Part shown: in pieces, positions 50,374 through 58,278 of the stretch | How positions within the stretch are numbered: the first letter of the stretch is position 1 | Layout: each line of letters opens with the position of its first letter | NCBI RefSeq assembly: GCF_009296025.1 | Contig: NZ_CP045178.1 | Span: 4,836,001 to 4,900,000 of the forward strand | Direction of reading: 5' to 3' | Origin: Streptomyces tsukubensis | GTDB taxonomy: Bacteria; Actinomycetota; Actinomycetes; Streptomycetales; Streptomycetaceae | Length of the DNA: 64,000 nucleotides | Notes under the pieces: model-generated | What the model saw: the letters and a program-made list of their open reading frames with translations, nothing else | What the model was told of the DNA's origin: nothing | Databases searched by the model: none | Position numbers and translations under genes: made by a program

Positions 50374-51129
50374 ATGGAGCAATTCGTCCGCCACACAGGG
50401 ACCGTCGTCCCGCTGCGGCGCACCGACGTGGACACGGACCAGATCATCCCTGCCCGATTCTGCGCGAGCACCAGCCGCTCGGGCCACGCCGCCGCGCTCT
50501 TCGCCGACTGGCGCACCGAGCCCGGCTTCGTCCTCGACAGGCCGGAGCGCGCGGGGGCCAGCATCCTCGTGGCGGGGACCGACTTCGGGACGGGCTCGTC
50601 ACGGGAGTACGCCGTGTGGGCGCTCCAGGACCACGGCTTCCGTGTCGTCGTCGCGCCTCGCTTCGGAGACATCTTCCGAGCCAACTCGCTGATGAACGGC
50701 CTGCTTTCCGTCACGCTCGCGCCCGCCTCGGTGGAGTACCTGTGGGAGCTGACTGAGGCGGACCCCGGAGCGCGTGTCACCGTCGACCTGGAGCGCGGAG
50801 AGGTGCGCTGCGCGGGGCTGGTGGAGCGCTTCACCCTCGACGAGGACGTACGTCGACGGCTGCTCGGCGGCCTGGACGTCATCGCCGACACCCTCCGCTT
50901 CGAGGCCGACATCGGACGGTACGAGGGGACGCGGCGGGCCGCGCTGCCGGTCACACGGGGGCGGGCGCCGGGCACGTACGAAGGGCCGCCGGTCACCTAC
51001 GGCGGGCCGCCGGGCACGTACGGCGGGCCGCCGGGCACGTACGGCGGGCCGCCGGTCGCCCGAGGTCAGGCACTGTTCGCGTACGACGAGACCCCGGTGT
51101 TCCGGGGCGACACGACGGTGACGTCATGA
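50374..51129 (+). CDS. leuD: 3-isopropylmalate dehydratase small subunit paralogue (LeuD) with repeat tail
   Basis: ATG with GAGGGGAG upstream gives 251 residues, versus about 200 for a normal LeuD. The core is intact: VVPLRRTDVDTDQIIPARF, GTDFGTGSSREYAVWAL, FRVVVAPRFGDIFRANS, and NGLLSVTL. From about residue 190 an extension contains four units of TYGGPP-type repeats before a final ARGQALFAYDETPVF segment. The tail has no counterpart in housekeeping LeuD. It partners LeuC as the swivelling domain over the active site. The last bases overlap the next ATG (ATGA), so LysR 2 is translationally coupled. Confidence 0.88.
   Translation: MEQFVRHTGTVVPLRRTDVDTDQIIPARFCASTSRSGHAAALFADWRTEPGFVLDRPERAGASILVAGTDFGTGSSREYAVWALQDHGFRVVVAPRFGDIFRANSLMNGLLSVTLAPASVEYLWELTEADPGARVTVDLERGEVRCAGLVERFTLDEDVRRRLLGGLDVIADTLRFEADIGRYEGTRRAALPVTRGRAPGTYEGPPVTYGGPPGTYGGPPGTYGGPPVARGQALFAYDETPVFRGDTTVTS
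50971..51054 (+). repeat. 21-bp in-frame tandem repeat in leuD tail, four copies
   Basis: Four 21-bp units encode GTYEGPP, VTYGGPP, GTYGGPP and GTYGGPP. The last two units are almost identical in DNA, suggesting recent expansion by slippage. Confidence 0.9.
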
Positions 51130-52022
51130 AGCTCTCCCAATGTGTCGCCTTCGTCGCCATCGCGGACACCGGCTCCTTCACCAACGCGGCCCGCGCCCTC
51201 GGTATCAGCCAGTCCGCGGTCAGCCACGCCATCGCGGGCCTGGAGACGGAGCTGGGCGTCACGCTGATGGTCCGCGACCGCTCGGGCATCGAGCTGACCG
51301 ACGCGGGGCGCCGCGCGCTGGAGCCCGCGCGGGGCATGGCCCTCCAGGAGGAGCGGGTACGGCGGGCGGTGCGCGCCGAACCCGCGGAGCCCGAGGGCAC
51401 CCTGCGTATCGGCACCAGCCAGAGCTTCGCGGCCCGGCTGCTCCCCGCGCTCATGACGGAACTGCACACGCGCTATCCGATGTTGGAGATCGTGCTGCAC
51501 GAGGGCACCGACGCCCAGATCTCCCAGTGGCTGCGCGGACACAGCATCGACATCGGCATCGTGAACCTGCCCAAACGCGGGCTCGCGACCGCGCCGCTGC
51601 TCCAGGACGAGATGCTCGCCATCGTCCCGTACGGCCACGACGGCGCGGGACGGCCGGAAGTGCACATCGAGGAGCTGGCGAGGGAGCCTTTCCTGATGCC
51701 GGTGGGCGGAGTCGAGGCGATGGTGCGCTCCGCCTTCCGCACCGAGGGCCTCGAACCCACCGTCAGCCACCAGGTCAGGGACGTCAACGCGCTGCTCGCG
51801 ATGGTCGCCGCCGGGCTGGGCGCCACAGTGCTGCCGAGGCTCGCGCTGCCCTTCGCGCTGCCCGAGGTGCGGGTACTGCCGCTGGCGCCCGCGATCGTAC
51901 GCCACTTGGGGATCGGCACCCGGCTGGGTTCGCAGGAGTCGCCGGTCGTGGCCGCCTTCGTCGACGTGGCACGCTCGTTGGCCGCGCGGAGTGACTGGAG
52001 GAGGATCCCTCTTGCCGTTTAG
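51126..52022 (+). CDS. LysR-family transcriptional regulator (cluster regulator 2)
   Basis: A 298-residue LysR protein. The winged helix-turn-helix is MKLSQCVAFVAIADTGSFT, then ALGISQSAVSHAIAGLE and LMVRDRSGIELTDAGR. The effector domain runs from about 92 (TLRIGTSQSFAARLLP) to the end (GLGATVLPRLALPF). The ATG overlaps the leuD stop, so it is made along with LeuCD, suggesting feedback control of that half of the cluster. It differs clearly from LysR 1, so the two regulators are not recent duplicates. A strong hairpin follows its stop. Confidence 0.9.
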   Translation: MKLSQCVAFVAIADTGSFTNAARALGISQSAVSHAIAGLETELGVTLMVRDRSGIELTDAGRRALEPARGMALQEERVRRAVRAEPAEPEGTLRIGTSQSFAARLLPALMTELHTRYPMLEIVLHEGTDAQISQWLRGHSIDIGIVNLPKRGLATAPLLQDEMLAIVPYGHDGAGRPEVHIEELAREPFLMPVGGVEAMVRSAFRTEGLEPTVSHQVRDVNALLAMVAAGLGATVLPRLALPFALPEVRVLPLAPAIVRHLGIGTRLGSQESPVVAAFVDVARSLAARSDWRRIPLAV

Positions 52023-52048
52023 GGGGCCGCAACCACCGCTGCGGCCCC
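52023..52048. terminator. Bidirectional hairpin terminator between LysR 2 and cupin genes
   Basis: GGGGCCGCA and TGCGGCCCC form a perfect 9-bp stem with an 8-base loop immediately after the LysR stop. The next gene is convergent, so the hairpin can serve both. Confidence 0.75.
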
Positions 52049-52077
52049 GCTCGGGCCCGACGGCTCCGGCGACGGCG

Positions 52078-52485
52078 TCAGCCCACCGGGCGGGTCGCCG
52101 CGTGGCGGACGCCGAGGACGGTGCAGCCCGTGACCGTACTGACCCGGTGCACGCTGCCAGGCTCCTCTATGACCAGGTCACCGGGGCGGTAACGGTCGCC
52201 GTTGTCGTTCCGCAGCTCTCCTTCGAGTACGAGGATCAGCTCGTGGCCCAGGTGCTCGTGCAGGTCGCCGTGGGCGCCCGGCGCCATCCGCGTGATCATG
52301 GCGGCGCCGGCCGCGTCGTCGTCGGTGAGGTAGAGACGGTGCAGCTCGACGCCGGCGCGGCCGGGCTCCGCCCAGTGCTCCCACGGCAGGGCGTCGAGGC
52401 CGACCGGGTCGAAGATGTCACGCACCACGGTCACCTCGCGGGGCTGCGCGACGGCGGGGGCGGCGGGCTGGGACATGACAGACAT
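52078..52485 (-). CDS. Small cupin-domain protein
   Basis: A 135-residue single-domain cupin. The metal-binding motif 1 is GDLHEHLGHELILVLEGEL, with two His and one Glu, and motif 2 is YRPGDLVIEEPGSVHRV, with a further His. The first 20 residues are Ala/Pro-rich; a second Met at residue 4 could be the start. The fold resembles ChrR-type and other small cupins that act as sensors, isomerases or dioxygenases. It is convergent with LysR 2 and lies downstream of the FAD gene on the same strand, 720 bp away. The substrate is unknown. Confidence 0.75.
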   Translation of the reverse strand: MSVMSQPAAPAVAQPREVTVVRDIFDPVGLDALPWEHWAEPGRAGVELHRLYLTDDDAAGAAMITRMAPGAHGDLHEHLGHELILVLEGELRNDNGDRYRPGDLVIEEPGSVHRVSTVTGCTVLGVRHAATRPVG

Positions 52486-53208
52486 GAGGCTGCTCGCTCT
52501 CGGTGGTGGCGGGGACGGGGAGCCGGTGCGGGTGCTTGCGCGGGTGCGGCTGCATGTGCGGGTGCGGGGACGGGGATGTGTGCGGGGACGGGGGCGTGTG
52601 CGGGGACGGGGGCGTGTGCGGGTTCGGGTGACGGCGGGTGGTGCGGTGGGCCGCGCGTCGGGGCGGCTGTGCGCGGAGGCGCGGTGCTGGATGGTCCGGC
52701 GGACCTGGATGGCCCGGCGGGTCCTGCGGGTGTGAACGGTCCTGCGGGGGAAGGCAGTTCGGCGGGCGTGGACGGTCCTGCGGGTGGCAATGGTCCTGCG
52801 GGGTCGGGCGGTTCGGCGGGTGTGGACGGTCTGATCGAATGGGACGGTCCAGTGGGTCCGGACGGTCCAGTGGGTGCGGACGGTCCAGTGGGTCGGGACG
52901 GTCCGGTGGGTCGGGACGATTCAGTGGGTCGGGACGGTCCGGTGGGTCGGGACGATTCAGTGGGTCGGGACGGTCCGGTGGGTCGGGACGATTCAGTGGG
53001 TCGGGACGGTCCGGTGGGTCGGGACGATTCAGTGGGTCGGGACGGTCCGGTGGGTCGGGACGGTCCGGTGGGTCGGGACGGTCCGGTGGGTCGGGACGGT
53101 CCGGTGGGTCGGGACGGTCCGGTGGGTCGGGACGGTCCGGTGGGTGTGGGGAGTCCAGACGGTCTGGGCGGGCGGGAGGGGTTGGAGAACCCAGACCGTC
53201 TGGACCGT
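52486..53208. other. Repeat-rich intergenic region between FAD and cupin genes
   Basis: These 723 bp hold G-rich imperfect repeats (GTGCGGGGACGGGG-type, about 52540-52625), a degenerate array of GGTCCTGCGGG-like units (about 52690-52840), and a regular 18-bp array listed separately. Long open frames cross it on both strands but only through repeats and simple composition, so I do not call a gene. Confidence 0.6.
52843..53148. repeat. 18-bp minisatellite, 17 tandem copies
   Basis: Seventeen exact-length units run without interruption. Two versions, GACGGTCCGGTGGGTCGG and GACGATTCAGTGGGTCGG, alternate through the middle, and the last six units are all of the first kind except for the variant end. 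The pattern points to expansion of a 36-bp dimer as well as of single units. It lies just beyond the stop of the FAD gene on the minus strand. Confidence 0.95.
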
Positions 53209-55179
53209 CTAAACGGCGACCGGCGCGGTGGGTACGCGGAGGTCGCGAGGCCCCGCTGCGGGAACCCGCACGACGGCGGGCGCCTCCACGTCGGGTACCT
53301 CCGGGTCAGGTACCTCGACCACGGGTCGTCGCGCGGCGGCGGCCACATCCGCGGCGATGGCGTCCGCGTTCTGCACGAAGTCCGTCCAGAAACCGGGCCT
53401 GCTGCTCCCGCCCTGCATGAACCAGCGGGTGTGTTCTGTCGGGATGCCGAGGACGTACAGCCCCTCGTCGGGCAGCCCCTCCCGGCCCACCGGGTGGAAG
53501 GGCGCCTCGGTCACGGCGACGCCTCCGGTGTCGAAACGGTCCCCGTCCGCGCCGTGGTTGACGAACGACGTCCAGATGCCCCTCTCGCGCAGGCGCCGGG
53601 TGAGCGGGTGCGGGTCGAGCCGTACGTCGGGGATCGGGACGCGGGCGTCGACCACGGTGTCGACCAGGACCTTCGACTCCGCCACGTACGGCGAGTGCAC
53701 GGCGAAGCGACCCGATTCCGGATCCGGTCGGAAGCGGGTGTCAGGACCCACGACGCGCAGCACCCCGCGGGCGAGCAGCGCGGCGACCTGCCGCAGCCGT
53801 GTCCTTGGCGGCCCCGCGGCGAGGAAGGAACTGCGCGGCACGTACCAGCCGAGGAACTCCTCGCGGTGCGAGGCGGGCGTCAGCCCGGCGAAGTCGACGA
53901 GGGAACGTATGACGGCGCGCGAGTCCCTGATCACGTCGAGCCCGGCCTTGAGCGGGTCGTCCACATTGCCGGCCTCGGCGTGCGCCAGGTCGCGGGCGAG
54001 CGCGGAGCGCAGCGCCGCCTCGAAGTCGTCAGGACCTTCGAAGTGCTGCCCGGCGAAGGGTCGGGCCTGCGCGTCCAGGTCGATACGGGGTACGTCGCCG
54101 AGTCCGTATCCGGCGGCGAGGGCGACGACATCGGGGACACCGTCCCGCGCGGCGGCCACCACGTCGGCCCGGAAGGCGGCGGCACGCTCAGGGCCGTGCT
54201 CCGGCCCGTGCCTGGAGATCAGCGTCGTCGCGTAGTAGACCAACTCGACCTCGGCGAGCAGCCACGGCACCGCGTCCTCGGCGAAGGAGATCTCACCGTG
54301 GCGGCTGTGGGCGAGGATCCGCTCCGTCGTGAACAGCAGGTGGTCGTAGCGGTGGTCGTGGTGTTTCTGGTTGCGGCCACGGGCGGGCAGGGGCATGGAG
54401 CTGCGCGAGCCCGCGACGATGACGGGCTCCGTGCCGCTCGGCCGGTAGACGAGCCCGCCCTCGCCGTCCTCCTCGTAGCGTCCGCCGCGGCCCTCGGTGA
54501 GCGCGGCCATCACGTCGTAGAAGGAGAGGCCGAGCCCGAGGACACCGACGGAGGAACCCGCGGGGATGTCATCGAGGGGCATGTCGGCGGCGGAGTCGCC
54601 CGCGATGTGCCGCAGCCCCGGGGTGCGGCCCGCGTAGGCCGCGAGAACGCGCTGCGTACCGGTGAGTTCGGGGGTGGTGTGGCCCGTCGCGAGGACGACC
54701 CGGTCGGCGGTGAGCCACGCGCCCTCCCTGAGGACGAGCCGGTAACCGTCGTCCGTCCGCGCGAGATCGTCGACCGTTCCCCGCACCCGTACGAGACGGA
54801 CGCCTTCGGGGAGATTCCCCTCGATCGTTCTGAGAATGAAGTGCATATAACGGCCGTGCAGGGCGCGCGGAGCATAGCTGTTGGGCCCCGGATAATCCGG
54901 ATCCAAGCCGCTCCACCACTGGGCGAGCGAGGGGCCCGCGCCCGGCCTTGTCGGCCCTCCGTCGGGCGGCCCGGAAAACGCGGACACCTCATCGGCGACG
55001 GTGTTCATGAGAAACCATTCAGGCTGATCGCTACGCCATACGCGACCGCTGCCGATCCGGTGCGAGTCGATGAGATAGATCACCGTCTCCTCGGCGACCG
55101 GGTGTTCGGCCAGGCGGGCCGCCATGCGCTCCAGGATCGAAAGTCCGCGGGGGCCACTGCCGACGATTGCCACCTTCAT
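53209..55179 (-). CDS. FAD/NAD(P)-binding oxidoreductase-like protein
   Basis: The start at 55179 is chosen because MKVAIVGSGPRG begins the dinucleotide fold directly and GGAGGAGGG lies just upstream; an ATG at 55206 precedes that ribosome site. The 656-residue product has GSGPRG at the N-terminus, VVLATGH near 170, and a second fold entry SVGVLGLGLSFYDVMAAL near 215. This layout matches the FAD-NAD(P)-binding family related to flavin N-hydroxylases and Baeyer-Villiger enzymes. PSRSSMP-like and HHDHRYDHLLF segments recur in Streptomyces homologues of unknown function. It is divergent from the isochorismatase-fold gene across 181 bp. An oxidation in the pathway is plausible but the substrate is unknown. 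Confidence 0.7.
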   Translation of the reverse strand: MKVAIVGSGPRGLSILERMAARLAEHPVAEETVIYLIDSHRIGSGRVWRSDQPEWFLMNTVADEVSAFSGPPDGGPTRPGAGPSLAQWWSGLDPDYPGPNSYAPRALHGRYMHFILRTIEGNLPEGVRLVRVRGTVDDLARTDDGYRLVLREGAWLTADRVVLATGHTTPELTGTQRVLAAYAGRTPGLRHIAGDSAADMPLDDIPAGSSVGVLGLGLSFYDVMAALTEGRGGRYEEDGEGGLVYRPSGTEPVIVAGSRSSMPLPARGRNQKHHDHRYDHLLFTTERILAHSRHGEISFAEDAVPWLLAEVELVYYATTLISRHGPEHGPERAAAFRADVVAAARDGVPDVVALAAGYGLGDVPRIDLDAQARPFAGQHFEGPDDFEAALRSALARDLAHAEAGNVDDPLKAGLDVIRDSRAVIRSLVDFAGLTPASHREEFLGWYVPRSSFLAAGPPRTRLRQVAALLARGVLRVVGPDTRFRPDPESGRFAVHSPYVAESKVLVDTVVDARVPIPDVRLDPHPLTRRLRERGIWTSFVNHGADGDRFDTGGVAVTEAPFHPVGREGLPDEGLYVLGIPTEHTRWFMQGGSSRPGFWTDFVQNADAIAADVAAAARRPVVEVPDPEVPDVEAPAVVRVPAAGPRDLRVPTAPVAV

Positions 55180-55360
55180 TTCCTGCACCCTCCTCCGACG
55201 GTCCATACGCGGCGCAGGACACGGTGGCCCCGTACCTAAATCTTCTGGCTAAAAGATAAGAGGTGCTGTATCTCCAGATCAAGGTGAATTCGTTAATGCA
55301 TCGCATGAGTCTTCTTCATGGAATTCGGTCGCTTCGGCGGCACATTAAGGAGGAAAAGAA
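55180..55360. promoter_or_regulatory. Divergent promoter region with dyad and shared LysR-like half site
   Basis: This AT-rich gap separates the FAD gene (minus) from the isochorismatase-fold gene (plus). ATCTT and AAGAT arms flank CTGGCTAA at 55240-55257. The stretch TTAATGCATCGCATGAGT near 55293-55310 shares CGCATGART with the dyad before the mutase operon. AAGGAGG sits 7 bp before the ATG at 55361. Shared control of both units by one LysR is suggested, not shown. Confidence 0.5.
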
Positions 55361-56047
55361 ATGACCACACCTGGAGACGGCACACCCGGAGACAACACAC
55401 CCAGGGGCGGTACACCCGGAAGCGGCACTTCACGGGGGACGGGGACGGGGACGGCGGACGAACGGCGGCCCGCGCTCCTCGTACTCGACCTCATCAACGA
55501 GATCGTCCACGAGGACGGCAAGTACGCGGCCGACGGCTACTACGCGCAGGCGCGGGAGCGGGGCGTCGTCGAGCGCGCGGCGCAGGCGATAGCGAGGGCC
55601 CGAGCGGCGGACATACCCGTGATCTACGTCGTCGTCGGTTTCTCCCCCGACTACCGCGAGTGGACGCCGGACTCACCGGTCTTCGCGAAGGCCAAGGACG
55701 ACGGGCGCCTCGTCCTCGGCACATGGGCGACGCGGGTCCACGACGCCCTGAAACCGGAACCGGGAGAACCGGTGATCGTCAAACACCGGGTCAGCCCCTT
55801 CCACGGCACCGACCTGGCGGCCCGGCTGCGCGACCGGCGCATAGACACCCTGCTGCTCACCGGCGTCTCCACCGAACTGGTGGTGCTCGCCACCGCACAG
55901 GGCGCGCACGACAGGGACTACGCGGTCCACGTCCTGGAGGACGCGACACTCGCGGGCGACGAGGAGATCCACACGGCGGCGCTGAAGATCCTCGCCCGCG
56001 TCGCCGACGTGACCACCGTCGCCGCGGCCCTGCCGGCCACCGCCTAG
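55361..56047 (+). CDS. Isochorismatase-fold hydrolase lacking the catalytic Cys
   Basis: This 228-residue protein begins with about 33 Gly/Thr-rich residues encoded by short repeats. The isochorismatase/cysteine-hydrolase domain follows: D43 in LLVLDLINE, K141 in VIVKHRVS, and the nucleophile loop TGVSTELVVLATAQGA. In cysteine hydrolases the residue at position 174 of this loop is Cys; here it is Val. PhzD-type isochorismatases also lack the Cys and hydrolyse vinyl ethers through the Asp and Lys. The protein may therefore be a vinyl-ether or other hydrolase, or a non-catalytic relative. AAGGAGG lies 7 bp before the ATG, and the aminotransferase gene follows after 84 bp. Confidence 0.8.
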   Translation: MTTPGDGTPGDNTPRGGTPGSGTSRGTGTGTADERRPALLVLDLINEIVHEDGKYAADGYYAQARERGVVERAAQAIARARAADIPVIYVVVGFSPDYREWTPDSPVFAKAKDDGRLVLGTWATRVHDALKPEPGEPVIVKHRVSPFHGTDLAARLRDRRIDTLLLTGVSTELVVLATAQGAHDRDYAVHVLEDATLAGDEEIHTAALKILARVADVTTVAAALPATA

Positions 56048-56131
56048 CACGGCACGCGCCGCGGAGGCCGCGGTGGCGGCGGTGGGCGCGGAAGCCACGG
56101 AAATCTCAGCATCAGAAGGGGATTCGCAGAG

Positions 56132-57322
56132 ATGAGCAGCAGCAATCGAGCAGCCGGCGCCCGCTTCGGCGCCGTCGAGGCCTCGGCGACCTTCGCGGTC
56201 TTCGACCGGGTGGCGCGGCTGCGCGCCGAGGGCGTGGACGTGCTCGACCTGGGCGGTGGCGAACCGGACTTCGGCACACCGACCCACGTCGTGGACGAGG
56301 CGGTGGACGCGCTGCGCGGCGGGTTCACCCACTACACGCCCAGTCGCGGGGTGCCCGCCCTGCTCGACGCGGTCTCCGACAAACTCGCCAAGGACAACGG
56401 CATCGTGGTCGACCCGGCCACCGACATCGTCATCACGCCGTCCGCCAAACACGCGCTGTTCGCGGCGCTCACGACGCTGCTCGACCCCGGCGACGAGGTG
56501 CTGATCCCCACGCCGAGCTGGGTCAGCTATCCGGCCATGGCCCGGCTGATCGGCGCGCGTCCGGTGCAGTTGGCCCTCGACCCCGAGGACGGCTTCCGGA
56601 TCACCAGGGAACTGCTCGAACAGCATGTGACCTCCCGCACGAAGGCGCTCCTCGTCAACTCGCCCAACAACCCGACGGGTCGGATCATGACCAGGGACGA
56701 GGCGCGGGCCATCGGCCGCTTCGCGGACGAGCACGACGTACTCATGATCGCCGACGAGATCTACGAGAAGATCGTTTACGACGGCCACGACCACCTCAGC
56801 CTCGCGTCGCTGCCCTGCTGCGCCGACCGCACCCTCACGGTGAACGGCTTCTCCAAGGGGTACGCGATGACCGGCTGGCGCCTCGGCTGGGCGGCGGGCC
56901 CGACCGACCTCATGGAGCAGCTGCTCAAGGTGCAGCAGCACACCGTCGGCTGCGCGGGCTCTTTCGTCCAGCGGGGCGGCGTCGCCGCGCTGATGGGACC
57001 GCAGGAACCCGTCGAGCGGATGGCCGCACGGTACGCGGCCCGCCGCGACGTGCTGGTGCGGGGGCTGAACGCACTGCCGGGCGTGGTGTGCGCGCCACCG
57101 GAGGGAGCGTTCTACGCCTTCGCGGACATCCGGGGGACGGCGGGCTTCACCGACTCGGCGGCCTTCGCCGACCGGCTGCTCCAGGAGACGGGCGTGGCCC
57201 TGATGCCGGGCTCGGCCTTCGGCCCCGGCGGCGAGGGTTTCGTACGCCTGTCGTTCGCCACGTCGTCCCGAGTACTCGAAGAGTCACTGGAAAGGATGGG
57301 TCGGGCGCTGACCGGATGGTGA
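56132..57322 (+). CDS. Class I/II PLP aminotransferase (aspartate aminotransferase family)
   Basis: A complete 396-residue fold-type I aminotransferase. Landmarks are the LDLGGGEPDFGTP N-terminal loop, SPNNPTG (171-184 region), D208 in IADEIY contacting the PLP nitrogen, and the PLP lysine K242 in NGFSKGYAMTGWRLGW. A C-terminal Arg in FVRLSFATS binds the alpha carboxylate. The family acts on aspartate, aromatic and other amino acids. Here it could transaminate a methylaspartate-derived acid, or add the final amino group after the LeuCD step. It is probably co-transcribed with the preceding gene. Confidence 0.88.
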   Translation: MSSSNRAAGARFGAVEASATFAVFDRVARLRAEGVDVLDLGGGEPDFGTPTHVVDEAVDALRGGFTHYTPSRGVPALLDAVSDKLAKDNGIVVDPATDIVITPSAKHALFAALTTLLDPGDEVLIPTPSWVSYPAMARLIGARPVQLALDPEDGFRITRELLEQHVTSRTKALLVNSPNNPTGRIMTRDEARAIGRFADEHDVLMIADEIYEKIVYDGHDHLSLASLPCCADRTLTVNGFSKGYAMTGWRLGWAAGPTDLMEQLLKVQQHTVGCAGSFVQRGGVAALMGPQEPVERMAARYAARRDVLVRGLNALPGVVCAPPEGAFYAFADIRGTAGFTDSAAFADRLLQETGVALMPGSAFGPGGEGFVRLSFATSSRVLEESLERMGRALTGW

Positions 57323-57344
57323 GGCCCCTCGCGGAGATCCTCCG

Positions 57345-58067
57345 GTGGCGAGCACGGCATCGCTCACGACGCACCTCCCCCTCCGCGCACTCGGCAGCCA
57401 GGGCCTGACGGCAGGCGCTCTCGGAGTGGGAACGATGGGTATGACCGTCGCCCACGGGCCCCCGGCCGACGAGGCACGGAGCATCGCCACGATCCGCCGC
57501 GCCTACGAACTCGGTGTCACCCTCTTCGACACCGCCGAGCTGTACGGCCTGGGCGTCGGCAGCAACGAGCGGCTCCTCGGCCGTGCCGTGCAGGGGTTCC
57601 GCGAGGACGTCCTGCTCGCCACCAAGTTCGGCTACGACCTCCAAGACCCGGCCACCCTCGGAGTCGCCCTTGACAGCCGTCCCGCACACATCCGCGAGGT
57701 CACCGAGAGCAGCCTCCGCCACCTGGGCACCGATCACATCGACGTGCTCCACCAGCACCGCGTGGACCCGAACGTCCCCATCGAGGACGTGGCCGGGGCG
57801 GTCGCCGAGCTGATCGCCGAGGGAAAGGTGCGGTACTTCGGGCTGAGCGAGGCGGGCCCCGACAGCTTCGTGCCGTACTCGCCACTCGGCCGCGGCTTCC
57901 TCGCCGGTGCGGCCAAGCCGGCCGCGGACTATCCGGCCGACGACATGCGCGGCGGCTTCGACCGCTGGCAGCCGGGCAACTACGAGAAGAACCTCCGCAG
58001 TTCATCCATGCCGGGGAGGGCTGGCCGGTCGCCGCGCGGACCGGGCTGCTCTCCACGGTGCACCTGA
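57345..58067 (+). pseudogene. Aldo/keto reductase remnant: internal deletion and replaced C-terminus
   Basis: The frame starts as a good aldo/keto reductase: LGVGTMGMT, FDTAELYG (catalytic Asp and Tyr), LATKFGYD (Lys) and LHQHRVDP (His). After KVRYFGLSEAGP it jumps straight to SFVPYSPLGRGFLAG, so about 40-45 residues normally found between these motifs are missing. After GNYEKN the reductase homology stops and the frame runs 70 bases through the tail of an unrelated LysE gene. The NADPH-binding C-terminus is lost. The product should be inactive. It sits 22 bp after the aminotransferase and may once have been part of the cluster. Confidence 0.8.
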
Positions 58068-58219
58068 CCGCGTGCGCCGTCGTCCACCTCGCCGTCGGCA
58101 TCCTGGCGCGCACGGTCCTGAGCACCCGGCCGTCGGCCGCCCGGCTTGTCACCCGGATCAGCGGTGCCATGATGATCGCCATCGGCGCCCTCCTGCTGGC
58201 GGAAAGCCTCACCGGCTGA
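57995..58219 (+). pseudogene. C-terminal fragment of a LysE/RhtB amino-acid exporter
   Basis: In the frame one base off from the reductase remnant, about 74 codons read PQFIHAGEGW, then two hydrophobic helices (VHLTACAVVHLAVGILA, ISGAMMIAIGALLL) and a stop at 58217. PQF plus the final helix with SGxxMIxIG is the typical end of LysE-family exporters. It has no start codon or upstream part, so a deletion removed the rest of the lysE gene and joined its tail to the reductase. Confidence 0.75.
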
Positions 58220-58278
58220 GAGGAACGTGGACCCTGTTCCCGCACACGGACCTGACGGACCTGAAGGAGAACACACAC

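Noticed and set aside
52431..53348. Minus-strand Pro/Ser-rich 305-codon frame across the minisatellite
   Set aside because: It overlaps the end of the FAD gene in another frame, consists almost wholly of repeat translation and has no ribosome site or homology.
51991..55239. Plus-strand open frame of 1,082 codons with a collagen-like Gly-X-Y stretch
   Set aside because: It runs antisense through the cupin and FAD genes, whose proteins are clearly recognisable. The collagen-like part is only the 18-bp minisatellite read in one frame, and no ribosome site precedes it.
39774..57322. NRPS or PKS gene cluster
   Set aside because: No adenylation, condensation, ketosynthase or carrier domains are present, so only a small-molecule amino-acid pathway is proposed.
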